64,000 bases of DNA from Eutrophocola sp965662685 (GCA_965662685.1 CBFIIQ010000002.1:98523-162522); one strand, 5' to 3'; shown: positions 8,997 through 18,395, counted from the stretch's first letter. Notes: generated by a model from the letters alone, not told the origin. Numbers and translations are program-made.

Positions 8997-9623
8997 ATGA
9001 AATCGAGCCTGCCGCTTATTGTCTATATTCACGGATTTAACAGCTCACCTGCCTCTGAAAAAGCCCGGAATTTTATTGCCTACTGTAAACAGCTCAATGC
9101 CTTCAATCTTCAAGTGCCGGCCCTGTCCCATAACCCTGAAGTTGCCATTGGCCAACTGGAACAGCTGATTGCTAATGGGGGAGGCATGCCATACCTGTTA
9201 GTAGGCAGTTCGCTGGGGGGGTACTACGCCACTTACCTGGGCGAAAAATATGCCTGCCGGGCAGCGCTGATCAATCCGGCGGTATCTCCGGTAAAAAATC
9301 TGGGAGAGGGGTTTCTCGGACCGCAAAAGAATCTGTATAGCGGCGAAAAATATGAGTTCACCCGTGAGTATGGAATGTTTCTGGCGACATTGGATATAGA
9401 TCCTCTTCAGCATCCAGAAAACTATCTGCTATTGCTGCAGACCGGTGATGAAGTGCTTGATTACACGCTGGCGCTGGAACGCTACGCGGGATCACTGCAG
9501 GTAGTGCAGGAAGGGGGTAGCCACCGCTTCGAAGGCTTTGACAACATGATTGCGCCTATTCTGGAGTTTGCCAGAAATGGCAGGCTCAGCCGGGAAACAA
9601 TGGCGGCGATTGGCAGTATTTAA
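8997..9623 (+). CDS. yqiA: YqiA-family alpha/beta-hydrolase (esterase)
   Basis: The 208-residue protein has the compact YqiA layout: YIHGFNSSP (residues 10-18) supplying the oxyanion region, the nucleophile elbow GSSLGG with Ser72, and a late GGSHRFEGF segment with the catalytic His. QTGDEVLDY gives the likely acid. YqiA-type enzymes act on short-chain acyl esters; the physiological substrate is not known. There is no signal peptide. It sits between cpdA and parE, as in E. coli. The ATG at 8997 is the first in-frame start after a T-rich stretch. Confidence 0.9.
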   Translation: MKSSLPLIVYIHGFNSSPASEKARNFIAYCKQLNAFNLQVPALSHNPEVAIGQLEQLIANGGGMPYLLVGSSLGGYYATYLGEKYACRAALINPAVSPVKNLGEGFLGPQKNLYSGEKYEFTREYGMFLATLDIDPLQHPENYLLLLQTGDEVLDYTLALERYAGSLQVVQEGGSHRFEGFDNMIAPILEFARNGRLSRETMAAIGSI

Positions 9624-9658
9624 CTAATTGATTCACAGTCCAGGAAAGTAAAACAAGC

Positions 9659-11557
9659 ATGAGTAAAGACTATACCTCAGATTCCATTGAAGTCCTGACC
9701 GGGCTTGACCCTGTTAGACGGCGGCCCGGTATGTATACCGACACTTCCAGGCCGAATCACCTGGTCCAGGAAGTAGTCGATAACAGTGTCGATGAGGCTT
9801 TGGCCGGGCATGCCCGTAATATCAAGGTCACCCTGCACAAGGATGGCACTGTAGAGGTTACTGATGATGGCCGCGGTATGCCGGTAGATGTTCATCCTGA
9901 GGAAAAAGTCTCCGGTGTTGAGTTGATTCTTTCCCGACTCCACGCGGGTGGCAAATTTAATAATGAAAATTATAAATTTTCCGGGGGCTTACACGGGGTT
10001 GGTGTCTCCGTTGTCAATGCGCTCTCCAGTGAGCTGGAAGTTTTGGTTAAGCGTGATGGAAATTTACATCAAATGACGTTTGCTGATGGCGAGAAAAAGA
10101 CGCCATTAAAAGTTATCGACAAGGTAGGGCAGCGTAATACCGGAACTACCATTAAATTTTCCCCGAACCCGAAGTATTTTGATTCTCCCAATATATCCAT
10201 TCCGCGTCTGATCCATGTTTTAAGAGCCAAGGCGGTGTTGTGCCCGGGTCTGCACATGATCTTTGAAGATCTTACTGTCAGGGAAGACAAGGCACAAAGT
10301 GAAGAGTGGTGTTACGAAGACGGCCTAACTGATTACCTGATTCAATCCACCAAGGGCTTTGAGAGTATCCCTGCGGAACCTTTTACTGGCTCCATGCAGG
10401 GAAATGATGAGGCCGTGGACTGGGCTGTGTCATGGCTACCCGAAGGCGGAGAGTTGATCACCGAGAGTTATGTGAATCTTATCCCTACCATGCTCGGCGG
10501 TACCCACGTCAATGGTTTCAGGACCGGTATGCTGGAAGCTATCAGGGAGTTTTGTGAGTATCGCAATCTTTTACCCAGAGGCGTTAAGCTCAGTGCTGAT
10601 GATATCTGGGAACGTTGCTGTTATATCCTGTCTACCAAGATGGCGGATCCGCAGTTTGCCGGTCAAACCAAGGAAAAGCTGTCTTCCCGGCAGAGTGCGG
10701 TGTTTATTTCCGGTGTGGTTAAGGATTCCTTTGGGCTCTGGTTAAACCAGCATACTGATGAAGCGCTGGAAATCGCCGAAATGTGCATTAACCATGCGCA
10801 GAGCAGAATGCGCGAAGGTAAAAAGGTAGTACGCAAGAAAGTGACTGCGGGGCCGGCATTGCCTGGCAAGCTTGCAGACTGCAGCACACAGGATGTGGAA
10901 GCAGGGGAATTATTTCTGGTTGAGGGTGACTCTGCTGGCGGTTCCGCGAAACAGGCAAGGGACAGAGAAACCCAGGCCGTCATGCCATTGCGCGGAAAAA
11001 TACTCAATACCTGGGAAGTGGATTCCGGTGAAATTCTTGCCTCACAGGAAGTGCATGATATTTCCGTTGCCATGGGGGTGGACCCGGCATCTGATGACCT
11101 GACCGGTCTGCGTTATGGCAAAATCTGCATTCTGGCAGATGCGGATTCTGATGGATTGCATATTGCCACCTTGCTCAGCGCCTTGTTTGTGAAACATTTT
11201 CGACCAGTAGTGGATGCGGGACATATCTATGTTGCCATGCCACCTTTGTATCGCATCGATGTGGGTAAAGAAGTTTTTTATGCGCTGGATGAGGATGAGA
11301 AAAATGGCGTGCTGGATCGTATCGCTGCTGAAAAGAAAAAAGGCAAGCCTAATGTCCAGCGTTTCAAAGGCCTGGGTGAAATGAACCCTCTGCAGCTTCG
11401 CGAAACAACCATGAACAGGGACACGCGCAGACTGGTTCAGCTGAATGTTGATCTGGTGCAGAAAACCGATGAGCTGATGGATATGTTACTGGCCAAGAAG
11501 CGCTCTGCGGATCGTAAACAATGGCTGGAAAAATACGGCAACCTGGCTGAAATATAA
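9659..11557 (+). CDS. parE: DNA topoisomerase IV subunit B ParE
   Basis: ATPase subunit of topoisomerase IV, which decatenates daughter chromosomes. The 632-residue length is typical. The GHKL ATPase domain is at the N-terminus (VQEVVDNSVDEALAG, then DDGRGMPVDVHP and GGLHGVGVSVVNALS). The TOPRIM domain follows with LVEGDSAGGSAKQARDR, PLRGKILN and ILADADSDGLHI, and the protein ends in QRFKGLGEMNP and a conserved C-terminal tail. It is separated from parC by a repeat hairpin of about 60 bp rather than being directly adjacent. The start ATG at 9659 has AGGAAAG about 10 bases upstream. Confidence 0.98.
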   Translation: MSKDYTSDSIEVLTGLDPVRRRPGMYTDTSRPNHLVQEVVDNSVDEALAGHARNIKVTLHKDGTVEVTDDGRGMPVDVHPEEKVSGVELILSRLHAGGKFNNENYKFSGGLHGVGVSVVNALSSELEVLVKRDGNLHQMTFADGEKKTPLKVIDKVGQRNTGTTIKFSPNPKYFDSPNISIPRLIHVLRAKAVLCPGLHMIFEDLTVREDKAQSEEWCYEDGLTDYLIQSTKGFESIPAEPFTGSMQGNDEAVDWAVSWLPEGGELITESYVNLIPTMLGGTHVNGFRTGMLEAIREFCEYRNLLPRGVKLSADDIWERCCYILSTKMADPQFAGQTKEKLSSRQSAVFISGVVKDSFGLWLNQHTDEALEIAEMCINHAQSRMREGKKVVRKKVTAGPALPGKLADCSTQDVEAGELFLVEGDSAGGSAKQARDRETQAVMPLRGKILNTWEVDSGEILASQEVHDISVAMGVDPASDDLTGLRYGKICILADADSDGLHIATLLSALFVKHFRPVVDAGHIYVAMPPLYRIDVGKEVFYALDEDEKNGVLDRIAAEKKKGKPNVQRFKGLGEMNPLQLRETTMNRDTRRLVQLNVDLVQKTDELMDMLLAKKRSADRKQWLEKYGNLAEI

Positions 11558-11560
11558 AAA

Positions 11561-11620
11561 AAGTCGCAAGTTACAAGTCACAAGTTACAAGGCTCAGTTA
11601 GCGACTTGCGACTTGTAACT
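11561..11620. repeat. Inverted heptamer-repeat hairpin between parE and parC
   Basis: The left arm is four head-to-tail heptamers of the form AAGTYRC (AAGTCGC, AAGTTAC, AAGTCAC, AAGTTAC). The right arm carries the same unit inverted (GCGACTT twice, then GTAACT). AGTTACAAGTC at 11569-11579 pairs exactly with GACTTGTAACT at 11610-11620, so the transcript can fold into a long hairpin. There is no U-run, so it is not a standard terminator. The same family recurs at 29.73-30.11 and 54.38 kb. Confidence 0.8.
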
Positions 11621-11679
11621 GGGGACTCGAAATTTGAATGATTAACTATTACAGATGTAATAGAGGAAATTAAAAGTTT

Positions 11680-13935
11680 ATGACCGACCTGATCACTCTA
11701 AACGAAGATGGCAAGGAACAGATGGCGCTGCGAACATTCGTAGAGCAGTCCTACCTGAATTATTCCATGTATGTCATTAACGACAGGGCGCTACCGCATA
11801 TTGGTGATGGCCTGAAGCCGGTACAGCGCCGCATTGTTTATGCGATGTCTGAACTGGGGCTGAAATCCTCGGCAAAGTATAAGAAATCAGCCCGTACTAT
11901 TGGTGATGTAATTGGTAAGTACCATCCCCATGGTGACTCTGCCTGTTATGAAGCCATGGTGCTGATGGCACAACCCTTTTCCTATCGTTATCCGATTATC
12001 GATGGTCAGGGCAACTGGGGTTCGCCTGATGACCCCAAGTCATTTGCGGCAATGCGTTATACAGAATCCAAAATGCAGTCCTATGCCGATGTTCTGTTGG
12101 CAGAGCTCGGTCAGGATACGGTTGACTGGAAACTGAATTTTGACGGTGAACTGGAAGAGCCTATTATTCTTCCAGCACGTCTGCCTAATGTGCTGCTCAA
12201 TGGTGGTAGTGGAATTGCCGTGGGCATGGCAACTGATATTCCGCCGCATAATTTACGCGAGGTAGCGCAAGCCTGTATTCATCTCCTGGATAACCCCAAG
12301 TCAACAGTTGCGGATTTATGTCAGTTTGTGCAGGGGCCGGACTTCCCTACCAGTGCGGAAATAATAACGCCGAAAGAAGAAATCCATCAGCTCTATGAAA
12401 GCGGGCGTGGAATGATTAAAGGCCGTGCCGTTTATGTGAAGGAGCATGGTGATATCGTTATTACCGCTCTGCCTTACCAGGTATCCGGTACCAAGATCCT
12501 GGAACAAATCGCGGCGCAGATGCAGAAGAAAAAGCTGCCAATGATCGTTGATCTGCGTGATGAATCAGATCATGAAAATCCAACCCGTATTGTCATTGTA
12601 CCGCGCTCAAATCGTATTGATGTTGACGCTGTAATGGCACATTTGTTTTCTACCACGGACCTTGAAAAAAGCTATCGTGTTAATTTCAATATGATTGGAA
12701 TTAACGGAAAACCGCAGGTTAAAGGTCTGCTTGGTTTGCTCAGGGAATGGCTTGAATTCAGAACGACCACGGTCACCCGACGTCTGCAGTATCGGCTTGA
12801 CAAGATCAATGCTCGACTTCACATCCTTGATGCATTATTGATTGCCTTCCTCAATATTGATGAAGTGATAGAGATAATCCGTACTGAAGACAAACCAAAA
12901 CCGGTACTGATGAAACGTTTCAGCCTTAGTGATATCCAGGCTGAAGCAATTCTTGATCTGCGTCTGCGTAATCTTGCCAAACTCGAAGAAATGAAAATCA
13001 AGGGAGAACAATCAGAGCTGGCCGATGAAAGAAAAACACTGGAAAGTCTGCTCGGATCAAAAGCCCGCCTGAAAACCCTGATCAAAAAAGAAATCAGGGA
13101 AGATGCTGAAACCTATGGCGATGATCGTCGTTCTGCACTGGTGATCAGGGAAGAAGCCCAGGCCTTTAAAGAAGAAGAGCTGATTTCAACAGAGCCAGTA
13201 ACAGTTATTCTTTCCGAAGGTGGTTGGGTTCGTGCTGCCAAGGGGCATGACGTGGATCCGTCGACGCTGGCGTATAAATCAGGGGACAAATTAAAGCTCA
13301 GTGCTCGAGGCAAAAGTAATCAGAATGCCATGTTCCTGGATTCTACGGGACGTGCCTATACCCTGGCTGCACATGCTCTGCCCTCTGCAAGAGGCATGGG
13401 TGAGCCATTATCGGGTCGGGTTAAACCGCCTTCCGGGGCAAGCTTTGAGGGTCTGGTGATTGGCGACCCTACGGAACTTTGCCTGGTAGCTTCAGATGCC
13501 GGTTATGGCTTTATTACCAGACTGGAAAACCTGGTGAGCAAGAATAAGGCTGGCAAGCAGTTACTTTCATTACCTAAAGGTGCCAGGGTACTGTCACCAG
13601 CTCCGGTAGATGATCTGGAAAATTGTGAAGTGGTCAGTATTACCAATGAAGGAAGAATGCTGATGTTCAAATTATCCCAGCTGCCGGAATTGGCGAAAGG
13701 TAAAGGTAACAAGATTATTAATGTCCCCTCAGCGCGAGTTGCAGAAAGAGTTGAATTTGTAGTTGCCGTAACCGTGCTCAAGCCGGGCCAAATATTGACT
13801 GTGCATTCCGGAAAACGCTATATCAATTTACCTTTGTCGGATCTTGAGCATTATCGTGGTGAAAGAGGTCGACGTGGCAACAAGCTTCCAAGGGGGTTTC
13901 AGAAAGTCGACAAGGTAGAAGTGCAGGATAAATAA
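11680..13935 (+). CDS. parC: DNA topoisomerase IV subunit A ParC
   Basis: DNA-cleaving subunit of topoisomerase IV. At 751 residues it is full length. The winged-helix/CAP region contains KYHPHGDSACYEAM, with Ser87 and Glu91 at the positions equal to E. coli ParC Ser80 and Glu84, so the quinolone-resistance-determining region has the wild-type form. The catalytic tyrosine is Y127 in AAMRYTESKM. The C-terminal beta-pinwheel follows from about residue 500. The overall ParC-like length and adjacency to parE distinguish it from GyrA. It ends just before the histidine-kinase gene on the same strand. Confidence 0.97.
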   Translation: MTDLITLNEDGKEQMALRTFVEQSYLNYSMYVINDRALPHIGDGLKPVQRRIVYAMSELGLKSSAKYKKSARTIGDVIGKYHPHGDSACYEAMVLMAQPFSYRYPIIDGQGNWGSPDDPKSFAAMRYTESKMQSYADVLLAELGQDTVDWKLNFDGELEEPIILPARLPNVLLNGGSGIAVGMATDIPPHNLREVAQACIHLLDNPKSTVADLCQFVQGPDFPTSAEIITPKEEIHQLYESGRGMIKGRAVYVKEHGDIVITALPYQVSGTKILEQIAAQMQKKKLPMIVDLRDESDHENPTRIVIVPRSNRIDVDAVMAHLFSTTDLEKSYRVNFNMIGINGKPQVKGLLGLLREWLEFRTTTVTRRLQYRLDKINARLHILDALLIAFLNIDEVIEIIRTEDKPKPVLMKRFSLSDIQAEAILDLRLRNLAKLEEMKIKGEQSELADERKTLESLLGSKARLKTLIKKEIREDAETYGDDRRSALVIREEAQAFKEEELISTEPVTVILSEGGWVRAAKGHDVDPSTLAYKSGDKLKLSARGKSNQNAMFLDSTGRAYTLAAHALPSARGMGEPLSGRVKPPSGASFEGLVIGDPTELCLVASDAGYGFITRLENLVSKNKAGKQLLSLPKGARVLSPAPVDDLENCEVVSITNEGRMLMFKLSQLPELAKGKGNKIINVPSARVAERVEFVVAVTVLKPGQILTVHSGKRYINLPLSDLEHYRGERGRRGNKLPRGFQKVDKVEVQDK

Positions 13936-14049
13936 GCCTGTTTCATTTCTGCTTTTGGCTAATTGCCGCTTTTTTCAGTATCCTTTGTCACCCAGTATGA
14001 TTATTGGAGCAGGTCGAAATATGTCACCTGTTCCTGGAGTCAGGCTCTC

Positions 14050-15657
14050 TTGGTTGATATAGATGAAAAACTGAATCAGCAGGGTGAAGATACTCTGCCT
14101 GAAAATGAAGACGCCCTGAAGTCAGCGGGTGAATCTGCGTCCGCACATAAAGAAATAACCTCATCCCATACCGTTCTTGATTTATCCCGGCTAAATAAAA
14201 TGCTGTCGCGGCTGGCCGGCAACGAATTCCGAATAAATTTGTATGTCGGAGAACAGGTTAGCCAGATGGATGACTCTACTCTTGCTGCCATGGCAAGTTG
14301 TTATGCCAGACTGGCCCGGGAAAAGTGGTATGAAAACTGGACGGCAGAGTCTGCAAGGGAAGAGCTGTACAAGTATTTCAAAGCTGATGAAGACAGAATA
14401 AATATAATCAGCCTGATATTTCGCGGTGAAGAAGTAATTGGGTTTTGTTGGGCATTTATTATTGCTGCAAATAATCCGGGCAATCTGGCAGCACATTTTT
14501 CATCATCCAAACTAGCCAATAAGCATAATTTAAACGCAACAGTGGAGTGGCTCGCTCAGGCCGGAGGCAAGGAAAAGCTGGTCTGCATTCGTGACCTCGG
14601 CGTCCTCAAACAGTACAAAAAAATTCGAGCGCCTCTCCTGTGTTCACCTGTATTTGCCAAAGCACTTGGCTTTGGCTGCAAATATATTTTTCTTCGAACT
14701 CCGGTTAGTAGTGAGTCATTGAAGTGGAGTATGGGTATTGGATTTGTCCCGGTTCATTATTTTGTAGTTAATCAAATGTTGTTAATGCTGGGAGATCTTG
14801 AGCATAGCGTCAAGGAATATGATTTCAGAATTCTTGATTATTTTGCCATGCAAATGGCAGCAATACTTGATCAGGACAAGGATTTCGATGCCATCATGCA
14901 GCAAACAGAATTAAACTACGAAGATAAGATGCAGGTAATGCAGGATTTAAGCGCTAATATCGCTCATGAAATGCGCACTCCCTTGTCCGGAGTAAGAGCC
15001 AGCATGGATGGTATCGAATCCTACTTGCCGCTATTGATACAGACATACCGTGAAAGCATCAAGGCAAATCCTGAAACTATTCAGACCATACGGGAAGATC
15101 ATCTGAATATTCTGGAAAAGACACCTGAGAGAATTAACCTCATGGTTGATCAGGCAAACAGCGTTATTGATATGTTGTTGATGAATCTCAGGGATAATAC
15201 GGTAGACAAGTCACAATTCAGTATTTATGCCGCTGCAGATCTGCTTCGCCAGGCTCTTGATCGTTATCCGTTCAAGCGCGGGGAGCGCGATAAGGTAATT
15301 CTTTATATTGACCACGATTTCTACTTTCGCGGACTGGACAACCTGTTTATTTTTGTCATCTTTAATCTTTTGAAGAATGCCCTGTTTTCCATAAATTCTG
15401 CACTTAAAGGGCAAATTACTATCGAGCTAAAACCCGGCAAGGGCGTAAATCATATTGTTTTTCGTGATACTGGAGAAGGAATAGACAGACAGGTAGTCAG
15501 TCGGATATTCGATGGTTTTTTTACAACCCGTAGCGATGGAACCGGTGTCGGGCTGGCCTTTTGCAGGCGTACCATACGTAGTTTTGATGGAGATATTACC
15601 TGCCTCTCAGAGTCAGGTGAATTTGCCGAATTCGTTATAGATTTGCCTGCAACCTGA
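14050..15657 (+). CDS. Sensor histidine kinase with N-terminal GNAT-like domain
   Basis: The C-terminal half is a histidine kinase. NIAHEMRTPLSG holds the phosphoacceptor His (about residue 306 from this start), and NLLKNALFSIN, FRDTGEGI and GTGVGLAFCRR are the N, G1 and G2 boxes. No transmembrane helix is seen, so the kinase is probably cytoplasmic. Residues about 50-245 look like a GNAT acyltransferase fold: EEVIGFCWAFII, then an AKALGFGCKYIFL helix-strand, then KWSMGIGFVPVHYFVV, the usual neighbour-of-GF ending. The TTG at 14050 has GGAG ten bases upstream; a longer reading starts at TTG 13963. A convergent response-regulator gene ends 22 bp away and is the likely partner. Ligand and output are unknown. 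Confidence 0.8.
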   Translation: MVDIDEKLNQQGEDTLPENEDALKSAGESASAHKEITSSHTVLDLSRLNKMLSRLAGNEFRINLYVGEQVSQMDDSTLAAMASCYARLAREKWYENWTAESAREELYKYFKADEDRINIISLIFRGEEVIGFCWAFIIAANNPGNLAAHFSSSKLANKHNLNATVEWLAQAGGKEKLVCIRDLGVLKQYKKIRAPLLCSPVFAKALGFGCKYIFLRTPVSSESLKWSMGIGFVPVHYFVVNQMLLMLGDLEHSVKEYDFRILDYFAMQMAAILDQDKDFDAIMQQTELNYEDKMQVMQDLSANIAHEMRTPLSGVRASMDGIESYLPLLIQTYRESIKANPETIQTIREDHLNILEKTPERINLMVDQANSVIDMLLMNLRDNTVDKSQFSIYAAADLLRQALDRYPFKRGERDKVILYIDHDFYFRGLDNLFIFVIFNLLKNALFSINSALKGQITIELKPGKGVNHIVFRDTGEGIDRQVVSRIFDGFFTTRSDGTGVGLAFCRRTIRSFDGDITCLSESGEFAEFVIDLPAT

Positions 15658-15679
15658 ATAAGTTTTTTCCTAAATAAAA

Positions 15680-16720
15680 CTAATGCAGTATTTCCCTGTT
15701 GAGGGAATTGTTTTCAATAAAGTCAGCGTAAGGAATAATCCGGCGCTGATAGCATTGAGGAAGATCTTCCTCGCCCAGCATTGTTACGAAATAATTTTTC
15801 ACCGACTTTATCCTGATTGCCGGATGATAATAACGTTCCCATTGTTTTATGTAACTGTGATCGCCATTGAGATCTTCGTCGGCTTTATCAAAAGCAGGAA
15901 TCAGTTTGCCCTGGATTACCTCTTTGATAAGTTTTTCCGGCGCATGCCATTGCTTTAGATCTGCAATGTGTCCTGAAACAGCCTCTTCACTATAAACAAT
16001 CAGGCCGCGTTTTCTTCCTTTCCGGTCAACCATAAGGTAGCCCGTATGCGGATTGTCGATCATGTAGTATTCCATGCATTGGGTTTTCAGTCGCAAGTCA
16101 TGGAAATATTCCTGAAATTTTGCATCCGTTAAAAATGCATCATGATGGGAGGCAATAATAGGATCCGTAATTAACTTGTAACTATTGCGAAAATACTGCT
16201 CTGAAAAAACAGAGATAGTTGAATTGAGAACTTTCTTCAATCGCGGATCATGCTTGTCAATATATTGGTCTATCAGTTGCCTGTTAAATGCCTTGATTGC
16301 GAGCTCTGTATCTGCCTGACCGGTTAATAGCACTTTTTTGATAAAAGGATTTTTTAATTCCATTAAAAATTCCAGACCATTCATTTCCGGCATCGAGTAA
16401 TCAACGACTACTGTTGAGCTGGTCTGAAATCGGTCAGCGTTATAGATTTCCTCATAAAGCCTGCCAATATCGACATGGGAAAGGGAATCGGAATCCTGAG
16501 GTCCGGTTTTATAGTTACTGTAGCAGCGTTCCTGCAAACTGACTTTTTTGTGTGAATGATTAACATATTCCAGTGCGTCAGTGGCCGACTGAAATAGCCG
16601 ATAGCTGAGATTTTTATCAAGCATCAAGCTTATGCCCTCAAGAAAATCCGGATCGTCATCGACCATGATGACTTGAGTGGGGAAGTAAAATGGGTGTCCG
16701 ACGTTGATATTATCATCCAT
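15680..16720 (-). CDS. Response regulator with unrecognised C-terminal output domain
   Basis: The N-terminal receiver domain has the acidic pocket VIMVDDDPDF, the phosphoacceptor D107 in VVVDYSMPEMNG, the conserved Thr in KKVLLTGQAD, and a late Lys in IDKHDPRL. About 40 extra residues separate the first strands from D107, an unusual insertion. The C-terminal half (about 190-346) has no visible helix-turn-helix, GGDEF, EAL or HD-GYP motif; it contains EYYMIDNPHTGYLMVDRKGR and a Trp-rich stretch. The ATG at 16720 is preceded by AAGGA at good spacing; a 361-residue reading starts further upstream. It converges on the histidine-kinase gene. I do not recognise the output family. Confidence 0.8.
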   Translation of the reverse strand: MDDNINVGHPFYFPTQVIMVDDDPDFLEGISLMLDKNLSYRLFQSATDALEYVNHSHKKVSLQERCYSNYKTGPQDSDSLSHVDIGRLYEEIYNADRFQTSSTVVVDYSMPEMNGLEFLMELKNPFIKKVLLTGQADTELAIKAFNRQLIDQYIDKHDPRLKKVLNSTISVFSEQYFRNSYKLITDPIIASHHDAFLTDAKFQEYFHDLRLKTQCMEYYMIDNPHTGYLMVDRKGRKRGLIVYSEEAVSGHIADLKQWHAPEKLIKEVIQGKLIPAFDKADEDLNGDHSYIKQWERYYHPAIRIKSVKNYFVTMLGEEDLPQCYQRRIIPYADFIENNSLNREILH

Positions 16721-16888
16721 ACTGCTTTCCTTGCATGCCAGTGCTTTTTTCCTGCTATCGTGCATTCGTTATATCAGAATTATCGTTATCACTTGTCATC
16801 GATAATAGTGAGCAACTGATTTAGTCCATTAAAAAATTGCCTTTTTACGATAATTTTGTGATTGATTCCAATTGCTGTGTCTGATCAG

Positions 16889-18238
16889 TTATTTTGTTGT
16901 ATCAAGTATGTGATCGCATTGTTTGCGGATCAATTCTTTCTCGCCTGCAAAATTGTTTGACAGAATATAAGCCATAAAGGAAACGTTGTCAGCGGGCATG
17001 CTTATTTCATTTTGTCCTGCGGTTTCAAATTTTTCAAACTGCATGGCCTGTGAGCAGGCCGAATCACTGATGATCAATTGGTTTGGAGCACTTTGTTTGC
17101 AGAGGAAATAAGCTATATCTATAGTTTTCCCAAGCATGCCACAGTCTTTGACATTGTCACTGAAAAGGCCTGGCGCCAGAAAAATATCACCGCTGTGAAT
17201 AGCCATTCTGAATTCAAGAATCTGCTCACCTTTTTCCTTGTGGCGCAGATTGATTCTGCTCATGATGAGCTGAAACAGACCAGCACACTGCAATGCATTA
17301 ATGCTGTGCTTGTCCTTGCAATCAATACTGTCGAAACTGATGAGGATGGAGTCGCCGCTCTGGCGCTGGAAAGAACCGCCAAAGAGGCTTGCTGCCTGCT
17401 TTAAATAAAAAATATATTCCCGTAACAGGTTGGCAAGCGTAGGGGGATGCAAAAGTTCTATTGCCGTATTGATGTTGACCACCTTGATTACCAGCATAGT
17501 GGCATTTACTTTTATCGGGGCATTTTCAGACTCTTCATCCGCTTTTTCCCAGGCGCCGGTTTCCAACAACTTTTCTTCCATTTCCTGAAATTTAGTCAGC
17601 AGATTTTCTACAGCAAGCTCCAATTGTTGGGTTTCACTTAGTTCATTGTCACTTATCTCATCATCACCGGTTTTGCTAGTGATGGAATTTATCATGGCAA
17701 CTATGGGGGTAGTGATTGCGCCGGATAAAGCAAATGCGGTGCTTACTACCAAAATTAGGGATATTGTCAGAACAAGTAAAAACAGGTTGCGCATCCTGGA
17801 CTGGAATCCGGCAACAGCCATACTATCCAGCTCCAGCTGAATCGATCCGGCAATAGCATCCTGCACAGTGATATCTGCACTGTAAAATCCTTGTTGCTCG
17901 GGAATGATTGTGGAGGTTGCAGTATTGATGGAGGCTTGGCCCGCACTTGCCAATTGCCTGCCATCGACATCATAAACGGCGGCATACAGAATATTGCTGT
18001 CCCTAACCAACTGGGTAAGCACAACATTCAGGCCCAGAGGGTCATCTACCAATACCAGCTCGCGTACTGAGGTGGCGGTTTGTTCCGCAAGTGAGGCGCC
18101 GAGAATATCACTGTATTCGCGCAAGGATCGGTTCAATTCATTCTGAAAAAGTAACCAGAATGCTGAAGTCACCACGATAAACAAAATGGCAAAACTGAGT
18201 GCCAGTTTATGACTGGTTTGTAGCCTGATATTCCCCAC
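16889..18238 (-). CDS. Smp/AhpA-like inner-membrane protein with degenerate class III cyclase domain
   Basis: The 449-residue protein has transmembrane helices at about 11-30 and 150-172 enclosing a periplasmic domain of about 110 residues. A HAMP-like stretch with TTPIVAMINSI follows. The C-terminal domain resembles class III nucleotidyl cyclases: FGGSFQRQSGDSILISFDS and HSGDIFLAP, then GKTIDIAYFLC. The first metal-binding Asp of the family (FSDI) is replaced by VIKVVNI, so catalysis is unlikely. Placement next to fimX after parC fits the Smp (AhpA/YtjB) gene of Pseudomonas from memory. The start is GTG. SerB, its usual neighbour, is absent. It is probably a sensor; the ligand is unknown. 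Confidence 0.65.
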   Translation of the reverse strand: MGNIRLQTSHKLALSFAILFIVVTSAFWLLFQNELNRSLREYSDILGASLAEQTATSVRELVLVDDPLGLNVVLTQLVRDSNILYAAVYDVDGRQLASAGQASINTATSTIIPEQQGFYSADITVQDAIAGSIQLELDSMAVAGFQSRMRNLFLLVLTISLILVVSTAFALSGAITTPIVAMINSITSKTGDDEISDNELSETQQLELAVENLLTKFQEMEEKLLETGAWEKADEESENAPIKVNATMLVIKVVNINTAIELLHPPTLANLLREYIFYLKQAASLFGGSFQRQSGDSILISFDSIDCKDKHSINALQCAGLFQLIMSRINLRHKEKGEQILEFRMAIHSGDIFLAPGLFSDNVKDCGMLGKTIDIAYFLCKQSAPNQLIISDSACSQAMQFEKFETAGQNEISMPADNVSFMAYILSNNFAGEKELIRKQCDHILDTTK

Positions 18239-18395
18239 GTAGGCTGCCCCGTTGGATTGGTTTTTTGTGTGACTGAATTGTAACCAGTTTCTTCAGATAT
18301 TTTTATTCTCTGCGATACATCAACTCATGGTATTGCAGGAATGCGGTGTAGTTTAGCTTGTCGTGGGAGAAAAAGCCTCAGCTACTTAAGAACTT

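Noticed and set aside
14021..14062. 13-codon leader ORF ahead of the histidine kinase
   Set aside because: An ATG with GGAGCAGG upstream runs to a TAG overlapping the kinase start region; it could couple translation, but the peptide has no distinguishing features and the evidence is too thin to list as a gene.
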